A program made the translations under genes and the position numbers. A stretch of 64,000 nt of DNA from assembly GCF_018492665.1 (NCBI RefSeq), contig NZ_JAFVME010000006.1, positions 186,001 to 250,000 on the forward strand. The letters run 5' to 3'. Source of the DNA: Pedobacter sp. B4-66. GTDB taxonomy: Bacteria > Bacteroidota > Bacteroidia > Sphingobacteriales > Sphingobacteriaceae. How positions within the stretch are numbered: the first letter of the stretch is position 1; every line of letters begins with the position of its first letter. Under the pieces are notes generated by a model. It was not told the origin of the DNA. It saw only the letters and a program-made list of their open reading frames with translations, and made no database searches. Positions 36,352 through 46,600 of the stretch are shown piece by piece.

Positions 36352-37224
36352 TTAATCTTCTAACACACCGAATTTACCCATATTAAAATCAGTAATTGCC
36401 TGATGGATTTCTTCTTCTGTATTCATTACAAAAGGTCCGTAGCTTGCAATTGGCTCATTAAGCGACTCACCACTTAACAATAAAATCACGCTTTTCTGAT
36501 TTGCTTTAATATGTATTTCCTCGCCTTCATTTGCAAACAACACAAAATTGTGTTCTGTTGCTATCTCTCCATTCACCTCTACACTTCCGTTTACAACCAA
36601 TAAAGCTGTATTGTGTCCGGCTGAGATTGAAGTGTTTATTTCAGCTCCTTCGTTCAATTTAAGGTCTATTAAATTTACCGGACTATATGTTTCTGCAGGA
36701 CCAGCCGTACCATTAAACGTTCCAGCAATCACATTTACTTCACCAGCACCACCAGGTAATTCAATTTTACCCATTCCGGCAGCAGTTAACTCCTGATAAT
36801 GTGGGGTTACTGATTTATGCTTTTTAGGTAAGTTTACCCATAATTGCACCATTTCAAAAGGTCCTCCTTTTTTAGAGAATGCTTCTTCGTGGTATTCTTT
36901 GTGCAAAATCCCATCACCAGCTGTCATCCATTGTACATCGCCAGAATTAATTATACCATGGCTACCGGTACTGTCATGATGCGCTACTGAACCTTTGTAA
37001 GCAATGGTTACAGTTTCGAAACCTTTATGTGGGTGAACTCCAACACCGCGAAGATGATTTGAAGGACCGAAATCATATTCAGGATTAAAGTCCAATAGTA
37101 AAAACGGACTTATTCTCTCCTGAGGAATACCTGCTCCGGGAATGTAATTAAACACTCTAAATCCGTCGCCAACCATATGTGGTTTACCAGAATTTGTCAC
37201 AATTTTTTCAATTAACTTTTTCAT
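36352..37224 (-). CDS. Pirin family protein
   Basis: 290 residues. Two cupin domains; the metal-binding first cupin has HPHKGFETVTI (about residues 57-67) and HHDSTGSHGIINSGDVQWMTAG, as in pirins and quercetinase-like YhhW. The family includes iron-containing regulators and quercetin 2,3-dioxygenases; which applies cannot be decided. The frame is open to 37293, but the ATG at 37224 has a strong Shine-Dalgarno just before it and gives the normal pirin start (MKKLIEKIV). Single gene with its own terminator. Confidence 0.92.
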   Translation of the reverse strand: MKKLIEKIVTNSGKPHMVGDGFRVFNYIPGAGIPQERISPFLLLDFNPEYDFGPSNHLRGVGVHPHKGFETVTIAYKGSVAHHDSTGSHGIINSGDVQWMTAGDGILHKEYHEEAFSKKGGPFEMVQLWVNLPKKHKSVTPHYQELTAAGMGKIELPGGAGEVNVIAGTFNGTAGPAETYSPVNLIDLKLNEGAEINTSISAGHNTALLVVNGSVEVNGEIATEHNFVLFANEGEEIHIKANQKSVILLLSGESLNEPIASYGPFVMNTEEEIHQAITDFNMGKFGVLED

Positions 37225-37230
37225 GTTTTT

Positions 37231-37240
37231 TCTCCTTTTT
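37231..37240 (-). promoter_or_regulatory. Shine-Dalgarno sequence that fixes the pirin start
   Basis: AAAAAGGAGA on the minus strand ends 6 bases before the ATG at 37224. Such strong SD sites are rare in this window, and it rules out the longer frame start. Confidence 0.7.
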
Positions 37241-37320
37241 GGTAATATTAAAACAACCTTTCTTGTTTCATTTAAGCTTGTTAAACTTGACAATAGTTAG
37301 TTGTTTTAATTATTGTATCA

Positions 37321-37328
37321 CAAAGGTA
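37321..37328 (-). promoter_or_regulatory. Promoter -7 box of the pirin gene
   Basis: TACCTTTG on the minus strand matches TANNTTTG, about 97 bases upstream of the pirin ATG. The -33 element is not convincing. Confidence 0.45.
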
Positions 37329-37375
37329 TTCATGTTTTACCACCCAGATATTGATGTAGGATAAGAAGTGCTATC

Positions 37376-38512
37376 TTATTTTTTTGGAACCAGCTTTAAT
37401 AATGTACCCGGGCCTTCAGTAATTGCATAAATAAAACCATCAGGACTTTCAGCAACGTATCTGAAACGTCCTTTACCTTGTAGCATTCTATCTTCTGATA
37501 CATAGTTAGTACCATCAAGTACCACTCTGTTTAGGTGAGTAAAAGCTAGTGCACCTATCAACAAATTGCCTTTCCACTCAGGATATTTACTGCTCGTGAC
37601 GATAGTCATACCGCATGGGCCAATTGATGGAACCCAATAATGCTTAGGATTTTCTATCCCAGGAAGTTCTTTATTTGGGGTTAATACTGTGCCATCATAA
37701 TTAATTCCATATGAAGTTTTTGGCCAGCCATAGTTTTTGCCTTTTTCAATGAGGTTAAGTTCATCTCCCCCTTTAGGGCCGTGCTCAACTTCCCAAATGC
37801 GGTTAGTAATTGCATCATAAACCATACCTTGTTGGTTGCGGTGACCATATGTCCAGATAGAACCGTGAGCATCACCTTGTCCAACAAAAGGGTTATCGGT
37901 AGGTACACGACCATCATCAAATAACCTGTGTACTTTACCATGATCGTTATTCAATTCAAGAACTTTCGGTTGGGTACCTCTTTCTCCAACACTTACAAAC
38001 AGGTATTTATCTTTATCAAATACAACTCTGCTACCGAAGTGAAAATCAGCTTTCAAAGCTGGTTTAGCTTCAAATATATCTTCTTTATCTACAATCTCAT
38101 TTCCCTTTAATTTAAAGCGCACTACTGCGGTTGAAGCAAGATCACCTACCGGCTTTGAAAAAGTGATATAGATCCAACCGTTCTTTTTATAATCAGGGTG
38201 CAATTTAATATCCATAAGACCACCTTGCCCATTGCTAAATACAGCCGGAACTCCGGTAAGCTTAACACCTGTATACTTATCGTTTTTGAAAACTAAAATT
38301 TCACCACTGCGCTCTGTTACTAACAAGCGACCATCTGGCAACCATGCCATTCCCCATGGATTTTTCAATCCATCATAGATTTTCACCGGTGTTATTTTAG
38401 CATCTCCAGGGCTGGAAGCGCTTTTATTGCCCCCTTGAGCTAAAGCTGAAAAGCCTATAAAACCAGATAAGAGTAGTAAAAGAAGATTCTTTTTTTTCAT
38501 AACAAATTTCAT
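37376..38512 (-). CDS. Secreted PQQ-dependent sugar dehydrogenase (soluble aldose dehydrogenase type)
   Basis: 378 residues from the ATG at 38512 (38500 is also possible; the frame beyond opens only with TTG). Signal peptide ending SALAQ. A six-bladed propeller of the GSDH/YliI family: GLKNPWGMAWLPDGRLLVTER (blade 1), NGQGGLMDIKLHPDY, the PQQ-site segments FHFGSRVVF and YGHRNQQGM, and WEVEHGPKGGDELN. It would oxidise aldoses in the periplasm with PQQ and Ca2+. PQQ-making genes are not in the window, so the cofactor may come from elsewhere. Confidence 0.92.
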   Translation of the reverse strand: MKFVMKKKNLLLLLLSGFIGFSALAQGGNKSASSPGDAKITPVKIYDGLKNPWGMAWLPDGRLLVTERSGEILVFKNDKYTGVKLTGVPAVFSNGQGGLMDIKLHPDYKKNGWIYITFSKPVGDLASTAVVRFKLKGNEIVDKEDIFEAKPALKADFHFGSRVVFDKDKYLFVSVGERGTQPKVLELNNDHGKVHRLFDDGRVPTDNPFVGQGDAHGSIWTYGHRNQQGMVYDAITNRIWEVEHGPKGGDELNLIEKGKNYGWPKTSYGINYDGTVLTPNKELPGIENPKHYWVPSIGPCGMTIVTSSKYPEWKGNLLIGALAFTHLNRVVLDGTNYVSEDRMLQGKGRFRYVAESPDGFIYAITEGPGTLLKLVPKK

Positions 38513-38593
38513 GTGTTTAGATTTCAAATTACGTGTACAACGAAAGCTAAATATACATAAAAGTTGTTTACGCTAAAGATTAGAGACTAATGA

Positions 38594-41020
38594 CTAAAAT
38601 TTATAGGCAAAACTCGCAGCAAAATTCGCTGGTTTTTGAGGATTGACAGACCAATAACCAATGTAATACTCTTGATTAGTTAAATTGTTCATATTAAAAG
38701 TAAACCTGTACTTGTTCGAATAGTAAAACAGACTTGCATTAAGCAATGTATAGCTAGGAAGGTAAAAATCGCCCGTTACACTATTGTCAATTACTTTATA
38801 TTGACCCGCATAATTTCCTCCTATTCCAAAACCAAAATCCTTTAATTTCCCAACTGCAAATTTATAAGCTGCCCATAGGTTAGCAAGATTCTGCGGACCT
38901 TGTCCACCCGGACTTCTACCCACCTCATTATAAAAATCTGTAGGGTTTCCTTTATTACCTTCGAGCACTTGAATTTTAGTATGACTAACTCCTGCGATCA
39001 AATTTAAGCCTGGAAAGGGATTGGCATTCAAATCTATCTCAAAGCCTTTACTTCCTGTCTTTCCTCCTTGTACCGCAGTGATTTCAGTATAATAAACCCT
39101 GTTGGCTACCTTAATATCATAAATAGAAACCGTTGCAAATAGTTTATCTGAGAACAAATTAGTTTTAACTCCAAACTCCCATTGGTTGGCATGCTCCGGT
39201 TTAAATGATTTCACTCCCAAACTAACTTTACTACCATCAAATACTTCCTGAGGTGCAACATTAAAAAACGCATTCATATAATTTGCAAAAAGAGACACTT
39301 TATCTAAAATCGGCTGATAAACTAAACCGAATTTAGGAGACATTACCAGCTGATGGTAATCATCCTTAAGATCGCTAATGGCACCTTTTGAATCAAAATA
39401 ATCTAACCTTAAGCTGGCCATTGCCATCAATCCTGAGGTCAAATTAATTACGTTAGAAGCATAAGCACTGTAAGAACTGTTCTTAATATTAGCACTGCTA
39501 CCACCTGCTCCAGCTATTGCATTATCAACCAAAGCCTGACTTAAAAACAAAGGGTCAATCGCTTTTCCGTCCTTATCAACCGTTACTTCACTATTTTGAG
39601 GAGTTACTTGTCTAACCATTGCCCAACCAGACCCATGACTAATTACATTGCGACTAAAATAATCCAGGCCAACTAAAACACGATTCCTAAGTCCTCCAAT
39701 TTTAAAATCTCCATTAAAATTCTGTTGGATATTTGTTGTATTTGTAGTTTGTTGCTCTTTATGAAACCACTGATCGAAATAATTATCTCTATTTGCGCCC
39801 TCAAATGCATCGTCCCAAATGTAAGTATAATAGCCATCAGATTTTACATTCCCTCTTGAAATTACAGTTTGCGAAGTCCATTGATCTGACAACTTATATA
39901 ACATCTGCGCTTGCAGGTTATATCTTGGATTTTTTATCGTTAAATCGTTACTTGTAAAGGAAAGTTTTCTATTCAAATTTAATTCCTTTAAGTTCTTAAA
40001 AATGAGCGGTTCATCACGGTTAGAGTTAAAAAATACTGGAGGTACAGCCCTTTCTTCTTCAAGTATTTCAGTCATCATATGAAAAGATAAACGATCATTT
40101 ACCTCATAAGATAAGGAAGGAGCTATGTAAAATGACTTTTTAAACCCTGCATCCTGAAAGCTATTTTCGGAATGATAGGCAGTATTAACTCGCATTGCAA
40201 TCTTTTCCGTTTTGCTTAACGGCGTATTGATATCGGCAGTTATCCTGTTCAGGCCAAAACTTCCTAGATTATAAACTATTTCGCCACCAAAAGTATCATA
40301 TGGCTTTTTTGTAATGGTGTTGATTATACCACCGTAGCCATAGAAGCTACTGCCAAACAAAGTTCCTGAAGGACCTTTCATTACCTGAATTTCTTCAACA
40401 CCCGCAGGATCTAGGTTGCCACTAGTTAGGCCGGGTAATCCATTAATTAAACTCGGTTGCGCTTCAAAACCCCGCAAGGCAAAATAAGAGGCCCCATCAC
40501 CTGCCCTACCTGTAGATTCCCATGTTCTCGATATTCCTGGTACATTTCTTAAAGCATCGTCGTAATTGGTAATACCTTGTTGTTTTAAGATCTCTAAAGG
40601 AACAGAGCTGTATACCTGTGAATTTTCCAGATTCTTTAAAGGCATTTTGGCCACTGCAGAAGTTAACTTATTTGAATTTCGTGAGGATATGATAACTTCC
40701 TGCAACTGGTCTGAGTTTTCTTTTAACACGAAATCAGCTGATGTGGTTTCGCCTGATTTCACTTCAACAGTTTGCTCCTGCTTTTCGAGGCCAATGAAGG
40801 TTGCCACCAACGTATAACTTCCGATTTTTATGTTCTTGAGCACATAACTTCCTTTTTTATCAGTTAAGGCTGTTTTTCCGGTTCCTTTAATGTTAATAGT
40901 TACAAAGTCGGCTGGTTTTCCATCAGATGTTTGTACCGAACCGCTAATATTTCCTGTTTGCGCAAATGAATTTATAGCGAATAAGAATAAAAGAACACAA
41001 GTAGTAATGCTTTTTATCAT
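38594..41020 (-). CDS. TonB-dependent siderophore-type receptor
   Basis: 808 residues. Signal peptide (about 1-20, NSFAQ); carboxypeptidase-regulatory-like domain (about 24-105); plug (about 125-235) with LRNVPGISRTW, SYFALRGFEAQPSLINGLPG and GVEEIQVMKGPSGTLFG, typical of FhuA/FpvA-like receptors; a long barrel ending FAASFAYKF. It likely imports a ferric siderophore or similar chelate with TonB energy. It has a strong promoter (41043-41073); a PQQ dehydrogenase gene lies 81 bases downstream. Confidence 0.92.
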   Translation of the reverse strand: MIKSITTCVLLFLFAINSFAQTGNISGSVQTSDGKPADFVTINIKGTGKTALTDKKGSYVLKNIKIGSYTLVATFIGLEKQEQTVEVKSGETTSADFVLKENSDQLQEVIISSRNSNKLTSAVAKMPLKNLENSQVYSSVPLEILKQQGITNYDDALRNVPGISRTWESTGRAGDGASYFALRGFEAQPSLINGLPGLTSGNLDPAGVEEIQVMKGPSGTLFGSSFYGYGGIINTITKKPYDTFGGEIVYNLGSFGLNRITADINTPLSKTEKIAMRVNTAYHSENSFQDAGFKKSFYIAPSLSYEVNDRLSFHMMTEILEEERAVPPVFFNSNRDEPLIFKNLKELNLNRKLSFTSNDLTIKNPRYNLQAQMLYKLSDQWTSQTVISRGNVKSDGYYTYIWDDAFEGANRDNYFDQWFHKEQQTTNTTNIQQNFNGDFKIGGLRNRVLVGLDYFSRNVISHGSGWAMVRQVTPQNSEVTVDKDGKAIDPLFLSQALVDNAIAGAGGSSANIKNSSYSAYASNVINLTSGLMAMASLRLDYFDSKGAISDLKDDYHQLVMSPKFGLVYQPILDKVSLFANYMNAFFNVAPQEVFDGSKVSLGVKSFKPEHANQWEFGVKTNLFSDKLFATVSIYDIKVANRVYYTEITAVQGGKTGSKGFEIDLNANPFPGLNLIAGVSHTKIQVLEGNKGNPTDFYNEVGRSPGGQGPQNLANLWAAYKFAVGKLKDFGFGIGGNYAGQYKVIDNSVTGDFYLPSYTLLNASLFYYSNKYRFTFNMNNLTNQEYYIGYWSVNPQKPANFAASFAYKF

Positions 41021-41042
41021 AGTTTGTTGATTTTAATTTCGA

Positions 41043-41073
41043 CAAACCTACTATTTATATTAATTCTAAACAA
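41043..41073 (-). promoter_or_regulatory. Promoter of the siderophore receptor gene
   Basis: On the minus strand, TTG (41071-41073), exactly 20 bases, then TAGGTTTG (41043-41050): a full Bacteroidota vegetative promoter, 22 bases before the ATG. No Fur-box-like palindrome was recognised. Confidence 0.75.
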
Positions 41074-41152
41074 TACTATTTAAAATTAATCTAAATAAAT
41101 TAAAGATACCTAAAGCTATGACTCTTAATAAGATGAGAACTAACCCATCTTA

Positions 41153-41941
41153 TTAATGAAGCTCCATTTTAAAACATTGCCCTTCAGAAATGGTTACAGA
41201 AGTTGGCCCCCACTTGTACTTACTACATGATGCAGTAAACGTATAATTTCCTGCAGGCAAACTAAAGTTTGCAGCACCACTGGTACCACAAGCTGGTGAA
41301 GCATTAAAATACTTATTGATCACTCCCGACTGATTATTAATAGTTACAGATATACTTCCACACCCAAGATCTGTCTTTGTCCAGAAAATTATGCTTCCTT
41401 TGCCTCCGGTACTGCCACCCCCACCGCCAGATACTGTAGCGCATTTACCGACAGATTTTAAATCAAAGCCGTACCATTGTTTAGTGGATTGCTTAAAGCT
41501 TAATAGTGCAATTTGAGGATCAATTGACCCCTCAAGACTTTCATGGGCAATGTAAATAGTTCCTACGTTTGAAAGCAAGAGATCTCCGTTACTTTTCACC
41601 ATAGCCCCCCATTTGATTCGTTGAGTAGAACCGGGGGAAAGTCCGCTAGGCTTGTAAGTAATCAAACCTGTTCCATCTGAATTGTATTTTACGCAAAAAT
41701 CAAAATCATCAGAATCCCAACACCCAATAAGCTCAGGTATTTTGGTAGTTGCAACTGTTGATTTTCCTGAAGTGGATATGCATTGGAAAGGCATTGATAA
41801 AGATTCCCCACAGGTTAATACTTTATCCTCTTCCGAGTTGGCAGCATCATTTTTTTCACATCCGCCTATTAAGAGTAAAACCAAAAATAGAAAGACAAGA
41901 TTACGTTTAATGCTAAGAGTATTAATGATAAGATTTTTCAT
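41153..41941 (-). CDS. Hypothetical Cys-rich lipoprotein
   Basis: 262 residues. Lipobox LIGGC (about Cys28). The middle has a lipocalin-like strand pattern (LIGCWDSDDFDFCVKYNSDGTGLITY, about 70-95); a Gly/Ser linker (SGGGGGSTGGKG, about 171-182) leads to a small C-terminal domain with paired cysteines (DLGCGSISVTI, PACGTSG, TASCSKYKW, EGQCFKMEL). The C-terminal domain recalls small Ig-like or pilin-like folds. No family recognised. It has its own promoter and lies between the siderophore receptor and SusD genes. Confidence 0.8.
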   Translation of the reverse strand: MKNLIINTLSIKRNLVFLFLVLLLIGGCEKNDAANSEEDKVLTCGESLSMPFQCISTSGKSTVATTKIPELIGCWDSDDFDFCVKYNSDGTGLITYKPSGLSPGSTQRIKWGAMVKSNGDLLLSNVGTIYIAHESLEGSIDPQIALLSFKQSTKQWYGFDLKSVGKCATVSGGGGGSTGGKGSIIFWTKTDLGCGSISVTINNQSGVINKYFNASPACGTSGAANFSLPAGNYTFTASCSKYKWGPTSVTISEGQCFKMELH

Positions 41942-41969
41942 TACTGAGCGAGTTAAGATTTGACTAAAC

Positions 41970-42000
41970 CAAAGGTAGATTAGCCCTCAAGCCAAATCAA
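41970..42000 (-). promoter_or_regulatory. Promoter of the Cys-rich lipoprotein gene
   Basis: TTG (41998-42000), 20 bases, TACCTTTG (41970-41977) on the minus strand: exact fit to the Bacteroidota promoter. The palindrome AATACCCA-TTTC-TGGGTATT (41999-42018) overlaps the upstream edge of the -33 box and may be an operator. Confidence 0.75.
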
Positions 42001-42021
42001 TACCCATTTCTGGGTATTTTA

Positions 42022-42063
42022 AATAAATAAGGCGAATGGAAAACACCATTCGCCTTATTTATT
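42022..42063 (-). terminator. Terminator of the susCD-like operon
   Basis: An 18-bp perfect stem (42022-42039 with 42046-42063; core AAGGCGAATGG and complement) with loop AAAACA and T-rich end. It lies 20 bases beyond the SusD stop. Confidence 0.85.
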
Positions 42064-42082
42064 AATTTAGCAACCTATTAAG

Positions 42083-43591
42083 TTAAAAACCGGTATTATT
42101 TGGTAACAAATTAGGATTAACATTAATTTCTTGTCTAGGCACTGGGAATAACAATTGTTTTTCGGAGAATGTAGCCCCAAAAACAGTTTTGTGACCAACA
42201 AAATTATCCCAATTTCCAGTTACATCATTATGCACCTTTCTTGTTCTGATCATATCAAACCACATTTTGTTTTCAAAACAAAGTTCGAAATTGCGCTGTA
42301 GCCATACCTCTTCCTCAAATTCAGTTTGAGATAAAGCACCTATAGGACCAAGTTTTGCTCTGCCTCTAATGGCATTTACATACCCAATGGCTTTAGAATT
42401 TGGAGCTCCCTCAGCTCTATTAGAAGCTTCGGCGTACATTAATTGTACATCTGGCAAGCGATACAATGTAAAGTTAAGGTCGGATTTCACAGTGCTGGCA
42501 ACTGCTACAGAATCAAACCACTTATAAATATAAGCCTGCCTGAAAGTAACCTTTTGTCCAGTTTTGATACTTGGATAACTCGTGTAAAAAAACTGTCTCT
42601 CTGCAGCTCTTTTATCTCCTGCAGCAAACGATGCAATAAACTGAGGTGTAGGGTAAACAGAACCATATTCATCAGAATATTTAGAAATACCCGAAAAGTT
42701 AGGAATTGTTAACGGTGTAAGTGGATTTACTGAAGGAACAGTTGCAGCATACTGTACCTGAAAAATAAACTCGCCCGTATTTTTATTAGCTGGCTTGTTC
42801 ATATCCGTATATTGAGGAAACAAAGTAAAACCACCTTTTTCAACTACATCAAGGGACCTTTTAGCCGATTCCGCATAATACTGATTTCCACCATTTATTG
42901 CTGCACCGGCATAAGTTAAATATACGTCGGCCAAAATTGATTTTACAGCTCCCATAGATACCTGACCGGTGGAATTCTTCCAGTCAAGCGTCGATTTTTC
43001 AGCTTCTAGTAAGTCGGGAATAATAATACCATCGTATATTTCTTTTGCAGATGTACGTGGGAAATTCAAGTTAAGATCCTTAGGAGTTTCTGTTACTTTT
43101 GGAACTGCACCATACATGCGCACCAAATAAAAGTAATACAGCGCCCTTAAAGTATGTACTTCGGCCAACATATTTGTTTTCTCTTCATCAGTTAAACCAG
43201 GAGCATTAATTGTTGGTATTTTTTGAAGAGCCAGATTACATGCACCAATTCCGAGATAAAGTTGTCTCCACCAGGTATCAAAATAGAATGATGTAGAATT
43301 ATAGGAAAGATTAGAAAAATTAACAAAACCGGTTTGGCCCAGATCACTATTTGCTTTACCTGTTACAAATTCCATTAGATTCCATGTATTACCACCATAA
43401 GATGAAGGTTGTCCTGCCAGAAGTCCCTGCAAGTTTTGGTAACCGGCGTTTGCAAATCCTCTTGCTACTTTTTCACTAGACAAGTCGGATTCCGGCGTTA
43501 GAAAATAGGTAGGCTTTTCTTCTAAAAACTTTTTGCATGAGCATGTAAGCAATATACAAGCTACCAATATTATATTTTTTATCGTTTTCAT
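42083..43591 (-). CDS. RagB/SusD family nutrient-binding outer membrane lipoprotein
   Basis: 502 residues from the ATG at 43591; an upstream ATG at 43633 would overlap the SusC gene and spoil the signal peptide. The lipobox region is LLTCSC (Cys about 17-19). SusD features: KKFLEEKPTYFLTPES after the lipid anchor, EVHTLRALYYFYLVRMYGAVP (TPR helix), and C-terminal LYRLPDVQLMYAEASNRA and WLQRNFELCFENKMWFDMIRTRK. It lids the SusC pore and binds glycans or peptides. Substrate unknown; no glycoside hydrolase is nearby. Confidence 0.94.
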   Translation of the reverse strand: MKTIKNIILVACILLTCSCKKFLEEKPTYFLTPESDLSSEKVARGFANAGYQNLQGLLAGQPSSYGGNTWNLMEFVTGKANSDLGQTGFVNFSNLSYNSTSFYFDTWWRQLYLGIGACNLALQKIPTINAPGLTDEEKTNMLAEVHTLRALYYFYLVRMYGAVPKVTETPKDLNLNFPRTSAKEIYDGIIIPDLLEAEKSTLDWKNSTGQVSMGAVKSILADVYLTYAGAAINGGNQYYAESAKRSLDVVEKGGFTLFPQYTDMNKPANKNTGEFIFQVQYAATVPSVNPLTPLTIPNFSGISKYSDEYGSVYPTPQFIASFAAGDKRAAERQFFYTSYPSIKTGQKVTFRQAYIYKWFDSVAVASTVKSDLNFTLYRLPDVQLMYAEASNRAEGAPNSKAIGYVNAIRGRAKLGPIGALSQTEFEEEVWLQRNFELCFENKMWFDMIRTRKVHNDVTGNWDNFVGHKTVFGATFSEKQLLFPVPRQEINVNPNLLPNNTGF

Positions 43592-43602
43592 ATGAGTAAA
43601 TT

Positions 43603-46600
43603 TTAAAATGATGCCTGTAAGCCAAGATTCCATACACGTGGGCGAGGATTAGAAAAGAAATCCAAATTCTGAGAAAATGCTGAATTAGAACCATATCCAG
43701 AATTAAACGTATCTACCTCAGGATCATATCCAGTATATTTCGTTATAAGGAACAGATTCTGAACACTTGCATAAATCCTCAGGCGGCTTAGATGTAATTT
43801 ACTTATTGCAGTTTGAGGCAAACTATAACCTAACATAAAGTTTTGTCCACGTATAAATGAACCATCCTCAACCCACCAGGTATCAAAATGAGAATCCTGA
43901 GCAAATCGGTAATTACGAACCTGGGAAACATAAGTGTTTTGATTTGTTGGAGTCCATGCATTTAGCACTGTTGCAAGACTATTGGAAAGCGTTTGTCGGT
44001 CTTCAACTGAGTGCTTAAAATTAGCGGCAGTATTTACACCTTGAACAAAACGGATATCAAATGCAAAATCCCAGTTTTTATATTTAAAATTACTACTGAA
44101 ATTTCCTGTCCATTTTGGATAGGCACGACCAATGATACTGTAATGATTACTACCATCCTCATTATAGATATATTTTCTGTCGCCTGGTTTTAAATTGTGT
44201 TTGGCTGCTTCAGCACTTTCAGAATCACTGTAAGTTCCAAGGCGTGTCATTCCGTAAAAAGAACCGATCGGTTCACCAACTCTAATTACAAAATTATCAC
44301 CGAGGAAGTTTGGTCCTGGAAAAATATCAGCGTTACCATCGTTTAGTTTCAACACTTTATTTTTATTGCTTGAGAATAGGAAAGTAGTTGACCACTCAAA
44401 ATCTTCATTTCTAACATTCACAGTATTCAAACTCAACTCAATTCCTGAATTTCGTACCGAGCCCACATTTTTGTAAACGTTAGAATTTACCTGACCAGCC
44501 GACCATGGGATTGGCGCCTGAAGTAAAAGATCCTTTGTTACCCTATTGTAATAATCAAAAGTCAGATTAATGCGGTCATCAAACAAACCCATTTCCAATC
44601 CACCATCAGCTTGTATGGATCTTTCCCATTTCAAATCAGGGTTACCAATGTAACTAGGGAGCAATGTAGATTGAGCTGCACCATTTAAAACAGTTGTACT
44701 TGGTTGAATTTGTGCCAGAGAACGGCCTTGTCCAATTTCCTGATTACCTGAGGTTCCGTAACTGGCCCTTATTTTTAAATTGGAAATTGATTTGTTATCC
44801 TTTAAAAAATCTTCCTGAGAAATGCGCCATGCAGCACCTACAGATGGGAAGAAAGCGTATTTATTATTCTTTCCAAATCTTGAAGACCCATCATAACGGC
44901 CGGTTGCTGTAAACAAATACTTATCGTCTATATTATATGTTAAACGACCGTAGAAGGATGCAAGGGATGACTTATCGTCCTGAGATTCATTGGCGCTTTT
45001 AACCGAACCGGCCTGTTGATAATGCCATTGAAATATATCATCAATAAATGACTGTGTTTCAGAGCGAACTCTTTCGTATCCTGTTCTTTGAAATGAAACC
45101 CCAAGCAATGCAGTTAATTTTTGTCTGTCGTTTATCTGTTTGTTCCAGGTTAAATAATTTTCAGTTTGCCAGTAATAATTCATGAAAGAATTGATATTGG
45201 CTACTCCTCCCTGATCTTGTGATAAATGTGGTAAATTTAAAGAGGAATAGAAATTATTCTTCAATCCAGCCAAATTATAACCAAAGTCAGTTTTAAAATC
45301 CAGCTCTTTAGAAAGATGTAATACCGCATACACATTTCCGAGCGCTTGCAGCGTATTGTTAATTGTGTATCTCTCATTAGCAATATGAACTGGATTTGGA
45401 GCACCTTCTAATCCATCAATATCGAAATTTCCTGCCCATGTTCCATCCGGGTATTTAACCGGAACAATCGGCACTTCTTCTGTTACTGCACGCGGAACAT
45501 TCAAACTACCATTTCCGTCAGTTACCAAACGTTGTGCACTTCTGATCAGATTTATGTTTCCACCTATTTTAAGCCAATCTTTCACGTCATTATCCATTGT
45601 CATTTTTACAGAATAACGTTTAAAGGCTGAGGTTGGAGCCAGACCGTTCTGATCCAGATAGCCTAACGACAAACTGTACACAGATTTTTCGTTACCTCCC
45701 TGTATATTCAACTGATGATTCTGTGAAAAAGCAGGTTTATAAGTTTCTTTCTCCCAATTAGTATCATAAATTGGCTTATCATTAGTATCAAAAAGCAGCG
45801 GAAAATTAGCATGATTTAAGGCTTTAGGCGGAGCCCAAACTCCCCCAGCCTGATCAAATTTTTGGCCATTTGCGAATGATTCATTGTACACTTTCACAAA
45901 TTCAGCTGAATTCAGTGTAGGTAAATGTCTATACAGCTCACTTATGTTCATATTGTTTTCATATGATACTGTAGCATCGCCCTTTTTACCTCGTTTGGTG
46001 GTAATCATGATTACACCATTTGCACCTCTTGAGCCATAAATAGCCGTTGACGAAGCATCTTTTAACACTTCCAATGAAGCCACATCCAGAGGGTTAACTG
46101 TGTTTGGATCTACCCCAACCACTCCATCAATTACATACAAAGGATCTATGTTAGAGTTAATTGACCCAATACCCCTTATCCTTACCTTTGCCGCCGCACC
46201 AGGCGCAGTACTATTAATACTAACCTCCACACCAGCAACCTTACCCTGCAAAGCCTGGGATATATTTGCAACGGGCTTATCCATTAGCTGCTCGCCTTTA
46301 ACGGTAACCACGGCACCTGTAAGGTCAGATTTTTTTGCAGTACCATAACCAATTACCACAACTTCCTCTAAGCCGCTTGAGGATTCCACCAATTGAATAT
46401 TGATGGTTTTTCGACTGCCTACCTTAATTTCCTGTGTAGTGTAACCAGTATAAGAAAATATCAAAATATCATTTTCTCCCTTTACCTCGATGGCATAATT
46501 TCCGCTTGCATCAGCGGAAGTGGCAATTTTGGTTCCTTTTACCTGAATGCTTACGCCCGGTAAGGGAGCATTATCTTTTGCGTCACTAACTTTGCCCATA

